From contig NZ_DF970179.1 in assembly GCF_000953855.2 (NCBI RefSeq), positions 1 through 60,939 on the forward strand: a stretch of 60,939 bases of DNA. Reading direction: 5' to 3'. The notes under the pieces were generated by a model. That model made no database searches. It was not told the DNA's origin and saw nothing but the letters and a program-made list of their open reading frames with translations. Both the position numbers and the translations under genes were made by a program. Below are positions 36,310 through 45,508 of the stretch, one piece after another; position 1 is the first letter of the stretch; every line of letters starts with the position of its first letter. Source of the DNA: Mizugakiibacter sediminis. GTDB lineage: Bacteria > Pseudomonadota > Gammaproteobacteria > Xanthomonadales > Rhodanobacteraceae.

Positions 36310-37365
36310 ATGCACGTACTCAAGATCGCGCTCTCGGGGGTGTCCGAGGACGACGCCGCGCTGTTCCACAAGGCGCTGGCCGGCATGGGCGCGCAGATGT
36401 CGCAGCTCTGGCTGTGGGCCGACGAGGGTGAGGCGGACCTGATCGTCGTCGACACCGACAGCGTGTGGGGCCACATGGCCTGGCTGCGCGCGGTCGGCAC
36501 CGGCAAGCGCACCGCGGTCTACACGCGCGTCGCCGAGCCCAAGGATTCCGACCTGGTCCTGCCCAAGCCGTTCGATCCGCAGGCGTTCGCGGCGGTGCTG
36601 GCGCAGGCCGCCCGCGAGCGCGGCATGCCGGTCGGCGACGGCGTGCGCGCGGCGCATCAGGCCGTGGCGGAAGCAGCGTTCGCCGCGCGCGAGGCCGCCG
36701 CCGAGACGCCCGCAGCGACCGCCGCCGAACCCGCGCCGCCCGCCTCCGCCGGCGAGCCGGCGGAGGCGGCGCCGCAGACCGCCGCGGCAGCGGCGGACAC
36801 CGCCGAGACGCCGGACACGCAGCCGGATCCACCCGCCAGCATCGGCGCGCTGCTGCTGGCGCAGCGTCTCGACGGCGCGTACCGCGCGACCTCGGGGACG
36901 ACGACGGTGGTGCTCGACCCCGAGAACGACGCCTACTACGGCGAGGCCATGCTGAAGCCGATCAAGCCGTTGCTCGATCTTCCGCCGGACGCGCTCGCGC
37001 CGATCGACGCCGACGCGCTGGCGCGCGCGCGCCAGGGCCAGGCGCATCCGCTGGCGCGCCTGCGCTGGCTCGCCGCGCTCGGCGCGACGCCCGGCGCGCT
37101 GGCGAAGGCGCTCGATCCGCAGGCCAGCTACAGGCTGACGCGCTGGCCGCAGATCGAGCGCGAATTCCCGCGCCACTTCCGCATCGCCACCGCGATGATG
37201 AAGCAGGCCGGCACGTTGGCCGCGATCGCCGAGGCTTCCGGCGCGCCGGTCGAGGACGTCGCCGATTTCATCAACGCGCATCATGCGCTCGGCTACGTCG
37301 CCATCGAGGGCGACGACGGCGGCGGCGCCCAGCGCGGCCTGCTGACGCGCATGCGCCGGCGCTGA
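36310..37365 (+). CDS. receiver-like domain protein with Ala/Pro-rich linker, unknown function
   Basis: 351 residues in three parts. Residues 1-105 look like a divergent receiver domain: strand 3 DLIVVDTD places Asp48 where the phosphoacceptor is expected, and LVLPKPF gives the conserved Lys86. Residues 110-180 are a low-complexity Ala/Glu/Pro linker. Residues 185-351 form a helical domain (SIGALLLAQRLDGAYRATSG, then LTRWPQIEREFPRHFRIATA) that looks DNA- or protein-binding but matches no family I know. No histidine kinase is next to it. Could be an orphan response regulator or a pseudo-receiver. Confidence 0.7.
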   Translation: MHVLKIALSGVSEDDAALFHKALAGMGAQMSQLWLWADEGEADLIVVDTDSVWGHMAWLRAVGTGKRTAVYTRVAEPKDSDLVLPKPFDPQAFAAVLAQAARERGMPVGDGVRAAHQAVAEAAFAAREAAAETPAATAAEPAPPASAGEPAEAAPQTAAAAADTAETPDTQPDPPASIGALLLAQRLDGAYRATSGTTTVVLDPENDAYYGEAMLKPIKPLLDLPPDALAPIDADALARARQGQAHPLARLRWLAALGATPGALAKALDPQASYRLTRWPQIEREFPRHFRIATAMMKQAGTLAAIAEASGAPVEDVADFINAHHALGYVAIEGDDGGGAQRGLLTRMRRR

Positions 37366-37439
37366 GCGCCGCGCATCCGGCGCGCCCCGGCGCCGGTCCG
37401 CGCGGACACCCGCGTCCGCACGCCCGCGCGGCGGCGGCG

Positions 37440-37457
37440 CCGTCATCGCCGCGTCAT
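37440..37457 (+). promoter_or_regulatory. degenerate Pho-box-like direct repeat
   Basis: CCGTCAT-CGCC-GCGTCAT has the 7-4-7 layout of a Pho box (CTGTCAT-N4-CTGTCAC) and lies about 64 bp upstream of the glycosyltransferase gene. Only partly matches the consensus, so it is tentative. Confidence 0.25.
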
Positions 37458-37520
37458 GCGGCCATCACCCGCGCGCAACGCGCCTTCCGCAAGCTGGCGG
37501 CAGCCGGCCCGGAGTCGCGC

Positions 37521-38681
37521 ATGCGCGTCAGCATCGTCACCGAGACCTACCCGCCCGAGATCAACGGCGTGGCGCTGACCGTGCACGGGCTCGCCCACGG
37601 CCTCGCCGCACGCGGCCACGCGGTGCAACTGGTGCGGCCGCGCCGCGCGGCGGACACCGGCGGCGAAGCGGGCATCGCCGCGCTGACGGTGCGCGGCATG
37701 GCGCTGCCGCGCTATCCCGGCCTGCGCTTCGGCCTGCCCGCCGGCGCGCGGCTGCGGCGCAGCTGGCGCGAGGCGCGGCCGGACGCGGTCTACGTCGCCA
37801 CCGAGGGCCCGCTGGGCTGGTCGGCGCTCGACGCCGCCGACCGCCTCGGCATTCCCGCCTGCACGGGCTTCCACACCCGCTTCGACGACTACGCCGCGCA
37901 TTACGGCCTCGGCTTCCTCACGCCGCTGGTGCTGGCGCACCTGCGACGCTTCCACCGCCGCGCCGCCGCCACGCTGGTGCCGACGCGCGCGCTGGCCGAC
38001 GAACTCGCCGCGCGCGGCATCGACAACGTACGCCTGCTGCGGCGTGCCGTCGACGCCGAGCTGTTCCATCCGCGGCGCCGCGACGGCGCCCTGCGCGCCG
38101 CGTGGGGCGCGCGCGACGACGGCCTGGTGGTGCTGTACGTCGGCCGCATCGCGCCGGAGAAGAATCTCGATCTGGCCGTGCGCGCATTCCGCGCCCTGCA
38201 GGCGCGCGTGCCGGACGCCCGCTACGTGTGGGTGGGCGATGGCCCCGGCCGCGATGCGCTGGCGGCGGCCAACCCGGACTTCGTCTTCGCCGGCGCGCGG
38301 CGCGGCGAGGACCTGGCGCGCCACTACGCCAGCGCCGACCTGTTCCTGTTTCCCAGCCTCAGCGAGACCTTCGGCAACGTCACCCTGGAGGCGATGGCCA
38401 GCGGCCTGGCGGTGGTCGCCTACGACCACGGCGCCGCGCGCGAGCATCTCGCCGACGGCATCAGCGGCATGCGCGTGCCCGCGGGCGACGCCGCCGGTTT
38501 CATCGCCGCGGCGTTCGCCCTCGGCGTCGACGCGGTACTGCGCGACCTGCTGCGGCGGAACGCGCGCAGCGCGGTCGCGGCGTTGTCGCCGGAGGCGGTG
38601 ATCGTCGAGTTCGAATCGTTGCTGTCCCGCCTCGCGCAGGAGCGCCGCCATGATCGCCCCGTCGTCGCTGCCCGGGTTTGA
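37521..38681 (+). CDS. GT4-family glycosyltransferase
   Basis: 386 residues. The N-terminal domain starts VSIVTETYPPEINGVALTVH, typical of GT4 enzymes such as MgtA/PimB-like mannosyltransferases and glycolipid synthases. The C-terminal donor domain has VLYVGRIAPEKNLDLAVRAF (about 215) and the EX7E element in FPSLSETFGNVTLEAMASGL (about 285-304). It probably makes a glycolipid or glycoconjugate from a nucleotide sugar. It overlaps the PAP2 phosphatase gene by 32 bp, so the two are translationally coupled. Confidence 0.88.
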   Translation: MRVSIVTETYPPEINGVALTVHGLAHGLAARGHAVQLVRPRRAADTGGEAGIAALTVRGMALPRYPGLRFGLPAGARLRRSWREARPDAVYVATEGPLGWSALDAADRLGIPACTGFHTRFDDYAAHYGLGFLTPLVLAHLRRFHRRAAATLVPTRALADELAARGIDNVRLLRRAVDAELFHPRRRDGALRAAWGARDDGLVVLYVGRIAPEKNLDLAVRAFRALQARVPDARYVWVGDGPGRDALAAANPDFVFAGARRGEDLARHYASADLFLFPSLSETFGNVTLEAMASGLAVVAYDHGAAREHLADGISGMRVPAGDAAGFIAAAFALGVDAVLRDLLRRNARSAVAALSPEAVIVEFESLLSRLAQERRHDRPVVAARV

Positions 38682-39192
38682 CCGCCGTCTGTGCGTCGTC
38701 GCCAACCGCTGGGGCGCGCGCCGCGTCGTCGGCGTGTTCTTCGGCGCGATCAGCCGGCTGGGCGACGGCGCGTTCTGGTACGCGCTGATGCTGGCGTTCG
38801 CCCTGCTGGGCGGCATGCGCGGCGCGCAGGCGGCGCTGCACATGCTGGCCACCGGCGCGGTGGCGCTGGCGCTGTACCGCGGGCTGAAGCGCTGGGCGCG
38901 GCGCCCGCGCCCGTTCCGCGCCTGCGACGGCGTGGTCGCGCACGTGCCGCCGCTGGACGAGTTCAGCTTCCCGTCCGGCCACACCCTGCACGCGGTCAGC
39001 TTCAGCATCGTCGCGCTGGCCTATTTCCCGGCGCTGGCCGCGCTGCTGCTGCCGTTCACCGCGCTGATCGCCGCCTCGCGCGTGGTGCTGGGACTGCACT
39101 ACCCCAGCGACGTGCTCGCCGCGTCCGTGCTCGGCATCGGCTTGGGCAGCCTCTCGCTGTGGCTGGGGCCGGGCTCGACGCCGTTCGCCTGA
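38650..39192 (+). CDS. PAP2-family membrane phosphatase
   Basis: 180 residues with about five membrane helices. The three PAP2 motifs are complete: KRWARRPRP, PSGHT and SRVVLGLHYPSD. Such enzymes dephosphorylate phosphatidic acid, phosphatidylglycerol phosphate or undecaprenyl pyrophosphate. The overlap with the GT4 gene suggests that the product diacylglycerol or lipid carrier is used by that glycosyltransferase. It ends 24 bp from the convergent diguanylate cyclase gene. Confidence 0.9.
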   Translation: MIAPSSLPGFDRRLCVVANRWGARRVVGVFFGAISRLGDGAFWYALMLAFALLGGMRGAQAALHMLATGAVALALYRGLKRWARRPRPFRACDGVVAHVPPLDEFSFPSGHTLHAVSFSIVALAYFPALAALLLPFTALIAASRVVLGLHYPSDVLAASVLGIGLGSLSLWLGPGSTPFA

Positions 39193-39216
39193 AACGGCGC
39201 CGCCGCGCCCGGCGCG

Positions 39217-40590
39217 TCAGCCGCCATCCTCCGCGGCGTGCGGGCGGATGCAGTTGCGTCCCGCGTCCTTGGCGGCGTACAGCGCCTGGTCGGCGCGCCG
39301 GATCAGCCGGTCCAGCGTGTCGTCCCCCACCTGCATCTCGGCGACGCCGCCGCTGATCGTCACGCCGATCTCGCGATCGCCCGCGCGCAGGCGGGACGCC
39401 GCGATGCCCTGGCGGATGTGCTCGGCGACGGTCATGGCCCCTTCGGCGTCGGTCTCCGGCAACGCCACGACGAACTCCTCGCCGCCGTAACGCGCGAGCA
39501 GGTCGGCGCCGCGGGTGTGTTCGCGCGCGATGTCCGCGACGCGCCTGAGGACGGCGTCGCCGACCTGGTGGCCGAACAGGTCGTTGCAGCGCTTGAAGTC
39601 GTCGATGTCGAACAGGAGCACGGAAAACGGCGTGCACGAGCGCTGCGCCGCGGCGAACATCGGCTCGGCGAGCTCGAAGAAGCGGCGGCGGTTGCTGACG
39701 CCGGTCAGCTCGTCGGTGCGGGCGTTGTCCTGCTCGCGCGCCAGCACCTCCTGCAGTTCGCGGTTCATCGCGTCCACCGTGGCGGTGGCGCGGCGCAACT
39801 GCTCCTCGGCGGCCTTGCGGCGGGTGATGTCCTGGTTGACGATGATCGCGCCGCTGATCGTGCCCGCCGCGTCGCGCAGCGGCACCGCCGAGTTGAGGAT
39901 GATCTTGCTGGTGCCGTCGAAGCACTCGATGCGGATTTCCTCGTCGATCGAGGTTTCGCCCTTGCGGATCGCCCGCGTCGCCGCCCACTCGTCCGCGGCG
40001 ATGCGCCGACCGTTGCTCAGCCACCAGCCCTTGTATTCGCCGAACTGCTCGGGGCCGACGTAGAGCGCGCCCGCCCAGATGCGCTTGCCGGCGGAATTGC
40101 CGTGGATGATGTGGCCCTCGCGGTCCATGATCCAGACGCCGATGGGCAGCGCCTCCAGCACCTTGCGCAGCGTGGCCTCGGCTTCCTGCAGCCTTTCCTC
40201 GGCCTGCTTGCGCGCGGTGATCTCCTCGTGCACGAGGCCGATGTAGTCCGCCCCCTCGTGCCGGAAGCGCGCCACGTGGACGACGAAACAGCGGCGCTGC
40301 GTCGGCGCGTCGCAGGGATACTCGATGGTGCAGCGCTCCCGCTCGCCGCGCATGACGCTGCGGATGCCGTTCAGCACGGCCTGGGCGCCCGCGCCGCTCG
40401 CGCGACGCGCCGCCGCCTCGCAGACATCGAGGTAGTTGCTGCCGACGTAGTAGGTCGACCGGTCGCCCTGGTTGGCGCTGGCGAAGCGCTTCCAGGCCCC
40501 GTTCACCGCGACGATGGTACCGCGCGCATCCAGCACGGCAGCCTGCATGTCCAGCGCATCGAGCAGGTCGCCGGCGAGCGCGGATCTCAC
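39217..40590 (-). CDS. PAS-PAS-GGDEF diguanylate cyclase
   Basis: 457 residues from the GTG at 40590, chosen because GGGAG lies 7 nt upstream; a GTG at 40611 has no ribosome site. Two PAS domains cover about residues 10-130 and 145-270 (AVLDARGTIVAVNGAWKR and GVWIMDREGHIIHGN), each followed by a PAC-like EITARKQAEE and DITRRKAAEE. The C-terminal GGDEF domain has the active motif GGEEF with an I-site RGAD five residues before it, so it is likely active and product-inhibited. It makes c-di-GMP. No membrane segment: a soluble sensor, perhaps for redox or a ligand through PAS. Confidence 0.9.
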   Translation of the reverse strand: MRSALAGDLLDALDMQAAVLDARGTIVAVNGAWKRFASANQGDRSTYYVGSNYLDVCEAAARRASGAGAQAVLNGIRSVMRGERERCTIEYPCDAPTQRRCFVVHVARFRHEGADYIGLVHEEITARKQAEERLQEAEATLRKVLEALPIGVWIMDREGHIIHGNSAGKRIWAGALYVGPEQFGEYKGWWLSNGRRIAADEWAATRAIRKGETSIDEEIRIECFDGTSKIILNSAVPLRDAAGTISGAIIVNQDITRRKAAEEQLRRATATVDAMNRELQEVLAREQDNARTDELTGVSNRRRFFELAEPMFAAAQRSCTPFSVLLFDIDDFKRCNDLFGHQVGDAVLRRVADIAREHTRGADLLARYGGEEFVVALPETDAEGAMTVAEHIRQGIAASRLRAGDREIGVTISGGVAEMQVGDDTLDRLIRRADQALYAAKDAGRNCIRPHAAEDGG

Positions 40591-40938
40591 TTCGATGCTC
40601 CCGCCCGGCACGGTCGCGCGCGCCGGCGATGGCCGACGCGACCACGCCTCACGCTCGTCCTCGCCATGTCAGCGACCACGCGCGTCACTCGACACCCGCC
40701 CCCTGGCGGGACTGTCGCTTCCAATCATCGGCTCCACTCCCGGGCACGTCAATCGATTCGCACGCGGCCGTTTGCTTGCACGCGCAAGGATGGGCGGGCC
40801 GCCGCGGGCATCCGGCGCGGCCTTCCGCTTTCGTCCCCTGTGTCGGCCGGCGCGCGCCGGACATGAGGGCGTCGCGGCGCGGCTTGCGCGCGCTTCGTCG
40901 CAGTTCCCGGTTTGGTCGCGCCGGACGCGGCGCGACGG
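40591..40938. other. 348-bp intergenic region, no gene seen
   Basis: This stretch between the diguanylate cyclase start and the end of the sterol desaturase gene holds no convincing coding frame. The only structure is a CCCGCC/GGCGGG hairpin (40695-40710), perhaps the end of the desaturase transcript. The cyclase promoter should be on the minus strand close to 40600-40650. Confidence 0.5.
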
Positions 40939-42018
40939 CTATTCCGCCGTCGCGGCCATCCGGCCCGGCGGCGCGGGGGCGGCCGCCAGCGCGTGCAGGT
41001 CCAGATGCTCGACGCGGATCGGCCGGTAGCGCTCGCCGAAGGCGACCTCGCCGGGCCGCCAGCCGTCCAGCCTGCGCACCGCGCCCCAAAAGCGCTTCAG
41101 GCCTTCGATCTGCAGCGCGACCAGGCCTAGCTCGTTGTCGCGGTCGACCATCGGATCGGCCACGCCGGTCGGCCGCGGCGGCTCGCCGTACAGCGCGGTA
41201 CCGAACAGCACGTCCCAGAACGCGAACACCTGGCCGTAGTTGCAGTTGTGCAGGCGCGGCCGCGCGGGATCGACGCGCATGTGGTGCAGGCGGTGGAACT
41301 TCGGGTCGACGAAGATCTTTTCCAGTACCGGGCCGAAGCCGATGCGCACGTTGGCGTGCGAGAAGTTCTGCACCAGCTCGCCGAGCAGCATCAGCCAGGC
41401 GAACTCGTCGGCGGACACGCCGAACGCCACGCCCACCGCCGCCAGCACGAACGATTGCAGCGCGCCGTCGAGGTAGTTGCTGCGGTCGTTGGCCCAGCAG
41501 CTCAGCTGGCGCTGGCTGTGGTGCATGCTGTGCATCGCCCACCACCACGGGATCCAGTGCTGCACGCGGTGCATCCAGTAGTAGGTGAAGTCGTAGGCGA
41601 GGTAGTAGCCGGCGAACAGCGCCCAGCGGTGCCGGCCGAGCCAGGGCAACAGATGCTGCAGGTCGAAGCCGCCGCCATCGCCGCCGCCCGCGCCGCCGCC
41701 GGCGAGCCAGTTGGCGAACGGCGTCAGGATCAGGAACGAGAACAGCGGGAACACGCCGACCAGCATCAGCCAGGTGTAGTGGAAGTCGATGCGCGCGCAG
41801 CGGCGGTCCTCCCAGCGCTCGACCGGCAGCCAGCTCTCCAGCGGGCGGAACAGGCAGCCGATGATGCAGAGCTGCAGCGTCGCAATCATCAGCGAGGCGG
41901 CGATGTCGGCCGGATCGTCGGTCAGCCCGGTCAGGTGCAGCGCCGCCAGCACCGGCGCGATCGCGTGCCGGCCGACCCAGGCTGCGACGTGGGACCAGTA
42001 GAAAGGCAGGTCGGGCAT
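40939..42018 (-). CDS. sterol desaturase/fatty acid hydroxylase family protein
   Basis: 359 residues with about six hydrophobic segments. The di-iron histidine boxes are YYWMHRVQHW (about residue 146), HSMHHS (about 162) and KFHRLHHMRVD (about 242), with a fourth His-rich block near HNCNYGQVFAFWD. This matches the FA_hydroxylase family (PF04116), which includes C-5 sterol desaturases and carotenoid or lipid hydroxylases. The exact lipid substrate is unknown. Confidence 0.9.
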   Translation of the reverse strand: MPDLPFYWSHVAAWVGRHAIAPVLAALHLTGLTDDPADIAASLMIATLQLCIIGCLFRPLESWLPVERWEDRRCARIDFHYTWLMLVGVFPLFSFLILTPFANWLAGGGAGGGDGGGFDLQHLLPWLGRHRWALFAGYYLAYDFTYYWMHRVQHWIPWWWAMHSMHHSQRQLSCWANDRSNYLDGALQSFVLAAVGVAFGVSADEFAWLMLLGELVQNFSHANVRIGFGPVLEKIFVDPKFHRLHHMRVDPARPRLHNCNYGQVFAFWDVLFGTALYGEPPRPTGVADPMVDRDNELGLVALQIEGLKRFWGAVRRLDGWRPGEVAFGERYRPIRVEHLDLHALAAAPAPPGRMAATAE

Positions 42019-42124
42019 GGCTTCGCGGACACATCGTCGCGCCGCGGGCCGGCGCGCCCGCCGATCCTGCCAACGGCAGCTTGCGGAGGACTTTCCGGGC
42101 GGCGCGGGCGGCCCGAACGGCGCC

Positions 42125-42670
42125 TCACTTCGCGTCGTTCGTCACCACCGGCCGGCCGTCCTTCACCGCGAAGGTGAACGCGTAGTCCAGGCTGAACGGC
42201 CGGGTCTCGACGCGCCGCGCCTCGGCGCCGCGATCCGTCTCTGCCCAGGTGACGATGCGCAGCGGCGTGTAGGTCCAGGCCGTCACGGCGCGGCGGATCG
42301 CGGCGGCGAACGCGTCGGCATGCGGCGGTGCGGATGCGCCGGGCGCGGCCAGCATGCGCACGTCGACGACGCGGCCGTCGGCGCCGACGATCACCTTGGC
42401 CGCGAACGTCTGCGCCGGCAGGCGCAGCGGCAGCAGTTCCGGCGGATAGACCGGCGCGGGATGGTCGACCGGCTCGGGTTTGCTGAAGCTCTGCCGCGGC
42501 TCGAGCACGTAACGGGGCTGCGCGGGGTCGATCAGCGCGCGATAGGACACGTCGCCGCGGTTGGGCGGATCGACGCGCACCGCCGCGCGCCGGCAGCCGC
42601 CCAGCGCGGCGATGCCCGCCAGCAGCCAGGCCGCGGCGTGCACGGACTTCCCGGTCGACGGCGTCGTCAT
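42125..42670 (-). CDS. lipoprotein with a TonB C-terminal-like domain
   Basis: 181 residues from MTTPSTGKSVHAAAW, with an AAAGGAG site. The signal ends in the lipobox LGGC, so it is probably a lipoprotein rather than an inner-membrane TonB. The C-terminal half (PVYPPELLPLRLPAQTFAAK, VIVGADGRVVDVRML, RRAVTAWTYTPL) is the TonB/TolA-like domain seen in energy transducers. Without a membrane anchor it may be a periplasmic adaptor. It is divergent from the decarboxylase gene. Confidence 0.7.
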   Translation of the reverse strand: MTTPSTGKSVHAAAWLLAGIAALGGCRRAAVRVDPPNRGDVSYRALIDPAQPRYVLEPRQSFSKPEPVDHPAPVYPPELLPLRLPAQTFAAKVIVGADGRVVDVRMLAAPGASAPPHADAFAAAIRRAVTAWTYTPLRIVTWAETDRGAEARRVETRPFSLDYAFTFAVKDGRPVVTNDAK

Positions 42671-42801
42671 CCTTGTCTCCTTTCGACGTATCACGTGCGG
42701 CACCAATCTAGCGCATGGCTCCGGTCCGCGCTTGCTGCGGCGGCGTTCCATCCCCATGTCGTCGATCCGGCGCGCCGCCGGCGAAACGTGGAGCCCGTCC
42801 C

Positions 42802-44172
42802 GTGAGCGAATCCCTCCCTGCACGCGCGCAGTACCGTCCCGCGCTTACCGCCGCGCTGGACGCGGCGCTGGCCTTCCTGCACGGCCTGCCGACGCGGCCC
42901 GCCGGCGTCGTCGACAGCGGCGAGGTGCCGGCGCCGCCCGAGGGCATCGGTGCCGAGGCGGCGCTCGAGCATTTCCGCAGGCACTACGAGCCGCGCCTCT
43001 CCGGTTCCGCCGGGCCACGCTACTTCGGCTTCGTCACCGGCGGCGCGACGCCGGCCGCGCTGGCCGGCGACTGGCTGGCCTCGGCATACGACCAGAACGT
43101 CTCCAACACGATCGGCTCGGCGGCGGCCGCGCTGGAACAGGCCACCACGTCCGCTTACGCGCGCCTGTTCGGCCTGGGCGAGGAGTTCGCGGGCTACTTC
43201 GTTTCCGGCGCGACGCAGTCGAACACGGTCGCGCTGGCGACGGCGCGCCAGTGGCTGTACGCGCAACGCGGCCACGACGTCGCCGAGCAAGGCCTCGCCG
43301 GCGCGCCGCGACTGCGCGTGCTGGGCGGCGCACCGCACTCCAGCATCCTCAAGGCGGCGGCGATCCTCGGCATCGGCCGGCGTCACGTGGAGGTGCTGCG
43401 CTGCCTGCCGGGACGCACGGCGGTCGATCCCGACGCGCTGGCCGAGCGCCTCGCCGACGGCGGCGAGCGGCCGACGCTGGTGGTCGCCAGCGCGGGCGAG
43501 GTGAACACCGGCGACTTCGACGACATCGCCGCGCTGGCCGCGCTGTGCCGTCGCCACGACGCATGGCTGCACGTCGACGGCGCGTTCGGTCTGTTCGCCG
43601 CGCTGGATGCGGCGCAGGCCGGCCGGCTCGCCGGCCTCGCGCTGGCCGACTCGGTGACTGTCGACCTGCACAAGTGGCTGAACGTGCCCTACGACAGCGC
43701 GCTGGTGTACACGCGCCATCCGTCGCTGCAGCGGCAAGTGTTCCGCGCCTCCGCCGCCTATCTCGGCGACACGCCCGATCCGCTGCACTACACGCCGGAG
43801 AATTCGCGCCGCTTCCGCGCCCTGCCCGCCTGGTTCGCGCTGGCCGCCTACGGCCGCAAGGGCATCGGCGAAGTGGTGCGGCGCAACTGCGCGCTGGCGC
43901 GGCGCCTGGGCGAGGGTCTGGCCGCGCTGCCGGCGATCGAAGTGCTCGACGAGGTGCGCCTCAACATCGTCTGCTTCGCGCTGCGCGAGGGCGACGCCGC
44001 CGCGCGCGACCGCTTCCTCGAACGCCTGCTCGCCGACGGCCGCGCATTCATGACGCCGACCGTCTACACCGGCCGCCCGGCCGTGCGCGCCGCGATCGCG
44101 AACTGGTCGACCACCGAGGCCGACATCGACCTCACGCTGCAGGCGGTGCGCGCGGCGCTGGCGGCGGCGTGA
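42802..44172 (+). CDS. PLP-dependent group II decarboxylase
   Basis: 456 residues from a GTG start with a GGAG site. The fold-type I pattern is clear: substrate-binding GSAGPRYFGFVTGGATPAAL (about residue 72), SGATQSNTVALATAR (about 137), HVDGAFGLFAAL (PLP Asp) and DSVTVDLHKWLN (Schiff-base Lys, about 293). It belongs to the aromatic-L-amino-acid/glutamate-type decarboxylases, which remove CO2 from amino acids. The actual substrate is not clear. Confidence 0.88.
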   Translation: MSESLPARAQYRPALTAALDAALAFLHGLPTRPAGVVDSGEVPAPPEGIGAEAALEHFRRHYEPRLSGSAGPRYFGFVTGGATPAALAGDWLASAYDQNVSNTIGSAAAALEQATTSAYARLFGLGEEFAGYFVSGATQSNTVALATARQWLYAQRGHDVAEQGLAGAPRLRVLGGAPHSSILKAAAILGIGRRHVEVLRCLPGRTAVDPDALAERLADGGERPTLVVASAGEVNTGDFDDIAALAALCRRHDAWLHVDGAFGLFAALDAAQAGRLAGLALADSVTVDLHKWLNVPYDSALVYTRHPSLQRQVFRASAAYLGDTPDPLHYTPENSRRFRALPAWFALAAYGRKGIGEVVRRNCALARRLGEGLAALPAIEVLDEVRLNIVCFALREGDAAARDRFLERLLADGRAFMTPTVYTGRPAVRAAIANWSTTEADIDLTLQAVRAALAAA

Positions 44173-44185
44173 GCGCGCGCAGCGG

Positions 44186-44500
44186 TCAGGCCGTCGCGAA
44201 CGGCCGGTGCACGGCGCCGCGCGGCATCGGATGCGCCTCGTAGGAAAAGCCGCGGCCGGCGAGGATGACGGGGTCGTTGGCGATGAAACGCTGCAGCTCG
44301 GCGTCGTCCTCCACCTCGAGTATGCCGATGCCGTAGCTGCCGCGCGGATCGGCCACCGGCCCGAAAGCGACCACGCGGCCGTGCTCCATCCAGCCGCGCC
44401 AGTACTGCGCGTGCTGCTGCATCAGCAGCATCTCCTCCGGCGTGATGTCCGCGGGAAAGCTCGCCCGCGGCGGCAACAGCCTGCAGAAGAACGTCTTCAT
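44186..44500 (-). CDS. YciI-like protein
   Basis: 104 residues from MKTFFCRLLPPRASFPADIT. The YCII-related core is HAQYWRGWMEHGRVVAFGP, DPRGSYGIGILEVED and FIANDPVILAGRGFSYEAHP; the His/Asp pair of the YciI active site is probably H35 and D85. These small ferredoxin-like proteins are dimeric, sometimes with dehydratase or dehalogenase-like activity. It converges with the decarboxylase gene, 13 bp apart. Confidence 0.82.
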   Translation of the reverse strand: MKTFFCRLLPPRASFPADITPEEMLLMQQHAQYWRGWMEHGRVVAFGPVADPRGSYGIGILEVEDDAELQRFIANDPVILAGRGFSYEAHPMPRGAVHRPFATA

Positions 44501-44620
44501 GCCCGCTCCCGTGACCACGATGCGGCGCCGTCGCCGCGTGCGGCATCGTAGGGCGGCGAAGGCCGGCGCCGGGAGGGCCGGAAGGCATGCGCGCGCGAGG
44601 CGACGGGCGCCCTTCGCGCG

Positions 44621-45508
44621 CTAGAGGCGCGTCACCGCCGCGCGCAGCACGCCGGGCCGCTGCTGCGCGTCCCAGTCGGCGGCGCCGGCGACCTGGCCGA
44701 TCGCGCGCACGGCATCGAGCGGGGCGAAGTCGAGATCGGCCAGCAGCCAGGTCACGCCCGGCGCCGCCTCGGCGACGATGCCGCGGTCCGGCAGGCCGCG
44801 GTCGGCGGGTGCGTACACCGCCGCGCGGCCGGTGTTGACGTCCAGCGCCGGGCTCCACGCCACCACGCCGGCGGTGACCGACTGCGCGACGTAGATCTGG
44901 TTCTCCAGCGCGCGCGCCATGCAGCCGACGCGCACGCGCGTGGCGCCGGCCTCGGTGTCGGTGCAGCTCGGCACCAGCAGCAGGCGCATGCCGGCCTCGG
45001 CCTGCGCACGCGCGTAGTGCGGGAATTCGCTGTCGTAGCAGACCGCGATGCCGATGCGGCCGAACCCGGTTTCGAACACGCGCAGCGCGTCGCCCGGCTC
45101 GATGATGCCGGCCTGCTTCTCGAAACCGGTCAGGGTGAGCTTGTCCTGGAAACCTGCGGCGCCGTCCGGCGCGAACAGCCAGGCGCGGTTGCGGTAGCGG
45201 CCGCCGTCGGCGCGTTCCAGGAAGGTGCCGGCGAGTAGGTGGATGCGATGTCGCCGGGCGAGCTCGGCGAACAGCGTGCGCCAGGCCTCGCGCAGGCCGT
45301 CGACCGCGGCCAGCGAGGCGGCGAAGTCGGCGCACACCTCCGGGCCGAACGCATAGGCCAGCTCCAGCGCGAGGTACTCCGGCAGCACGACGATGCGCGC
45401 GCCCTGCGCGGCGACGCCGCCCACTTCGCGGCGGATGCGTTCGGCAAACACCTCGAACGATGCCGGCGCGCCGATCGGCCACTGCGCGAGGGCGATCCTC
45501 ACGGTCAT
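44621..45508 (-). CDS. carbon-nitrogen hydrolase (nitrilase superfamily)
   Basis: 295 residues. The catalytic Glu-Lys-Cys triad is visible: E in IVVLPEYLALELAY (about residue 45), K in FQDKLTLTGFEKQAGI (about 123) and C in GIAVCYDSEFPHYAR (about 157). The start overlaps the GNAT gene by 4 nt (ATGA), so the two are coupled. In Bacillus YhcX and related proteins the same two domains are fused in the same order, which suggests joint action on one amide or amine compound. Confidence 0.9.
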   Translation of the reverse strand: MTVRIALAQWPIGAPASFEVFAERIRREVGGVAAQGARIVVLPEYLALELAYAFGPEVCADFAASLAAVDGLREAWRTLFAELARRHRIHLLAGTFLERADGGRYRNRAWLFAPDGAAGFQDKLTLTGFEKQAGIIEPGDALRVFETGFGRIGIAVCYDSEFPHYARAQAEAGMRLLLVPSCTDTEAGATRVRVGCMARALENQIYVAQSVTAGVVAWSPALDVNTGRAAVYAPADRGLPDRGIVAEAAPGVTWLLADLDFAPLDAVRAIGQVAGAADWDAQQRPGVLRAAVTRL

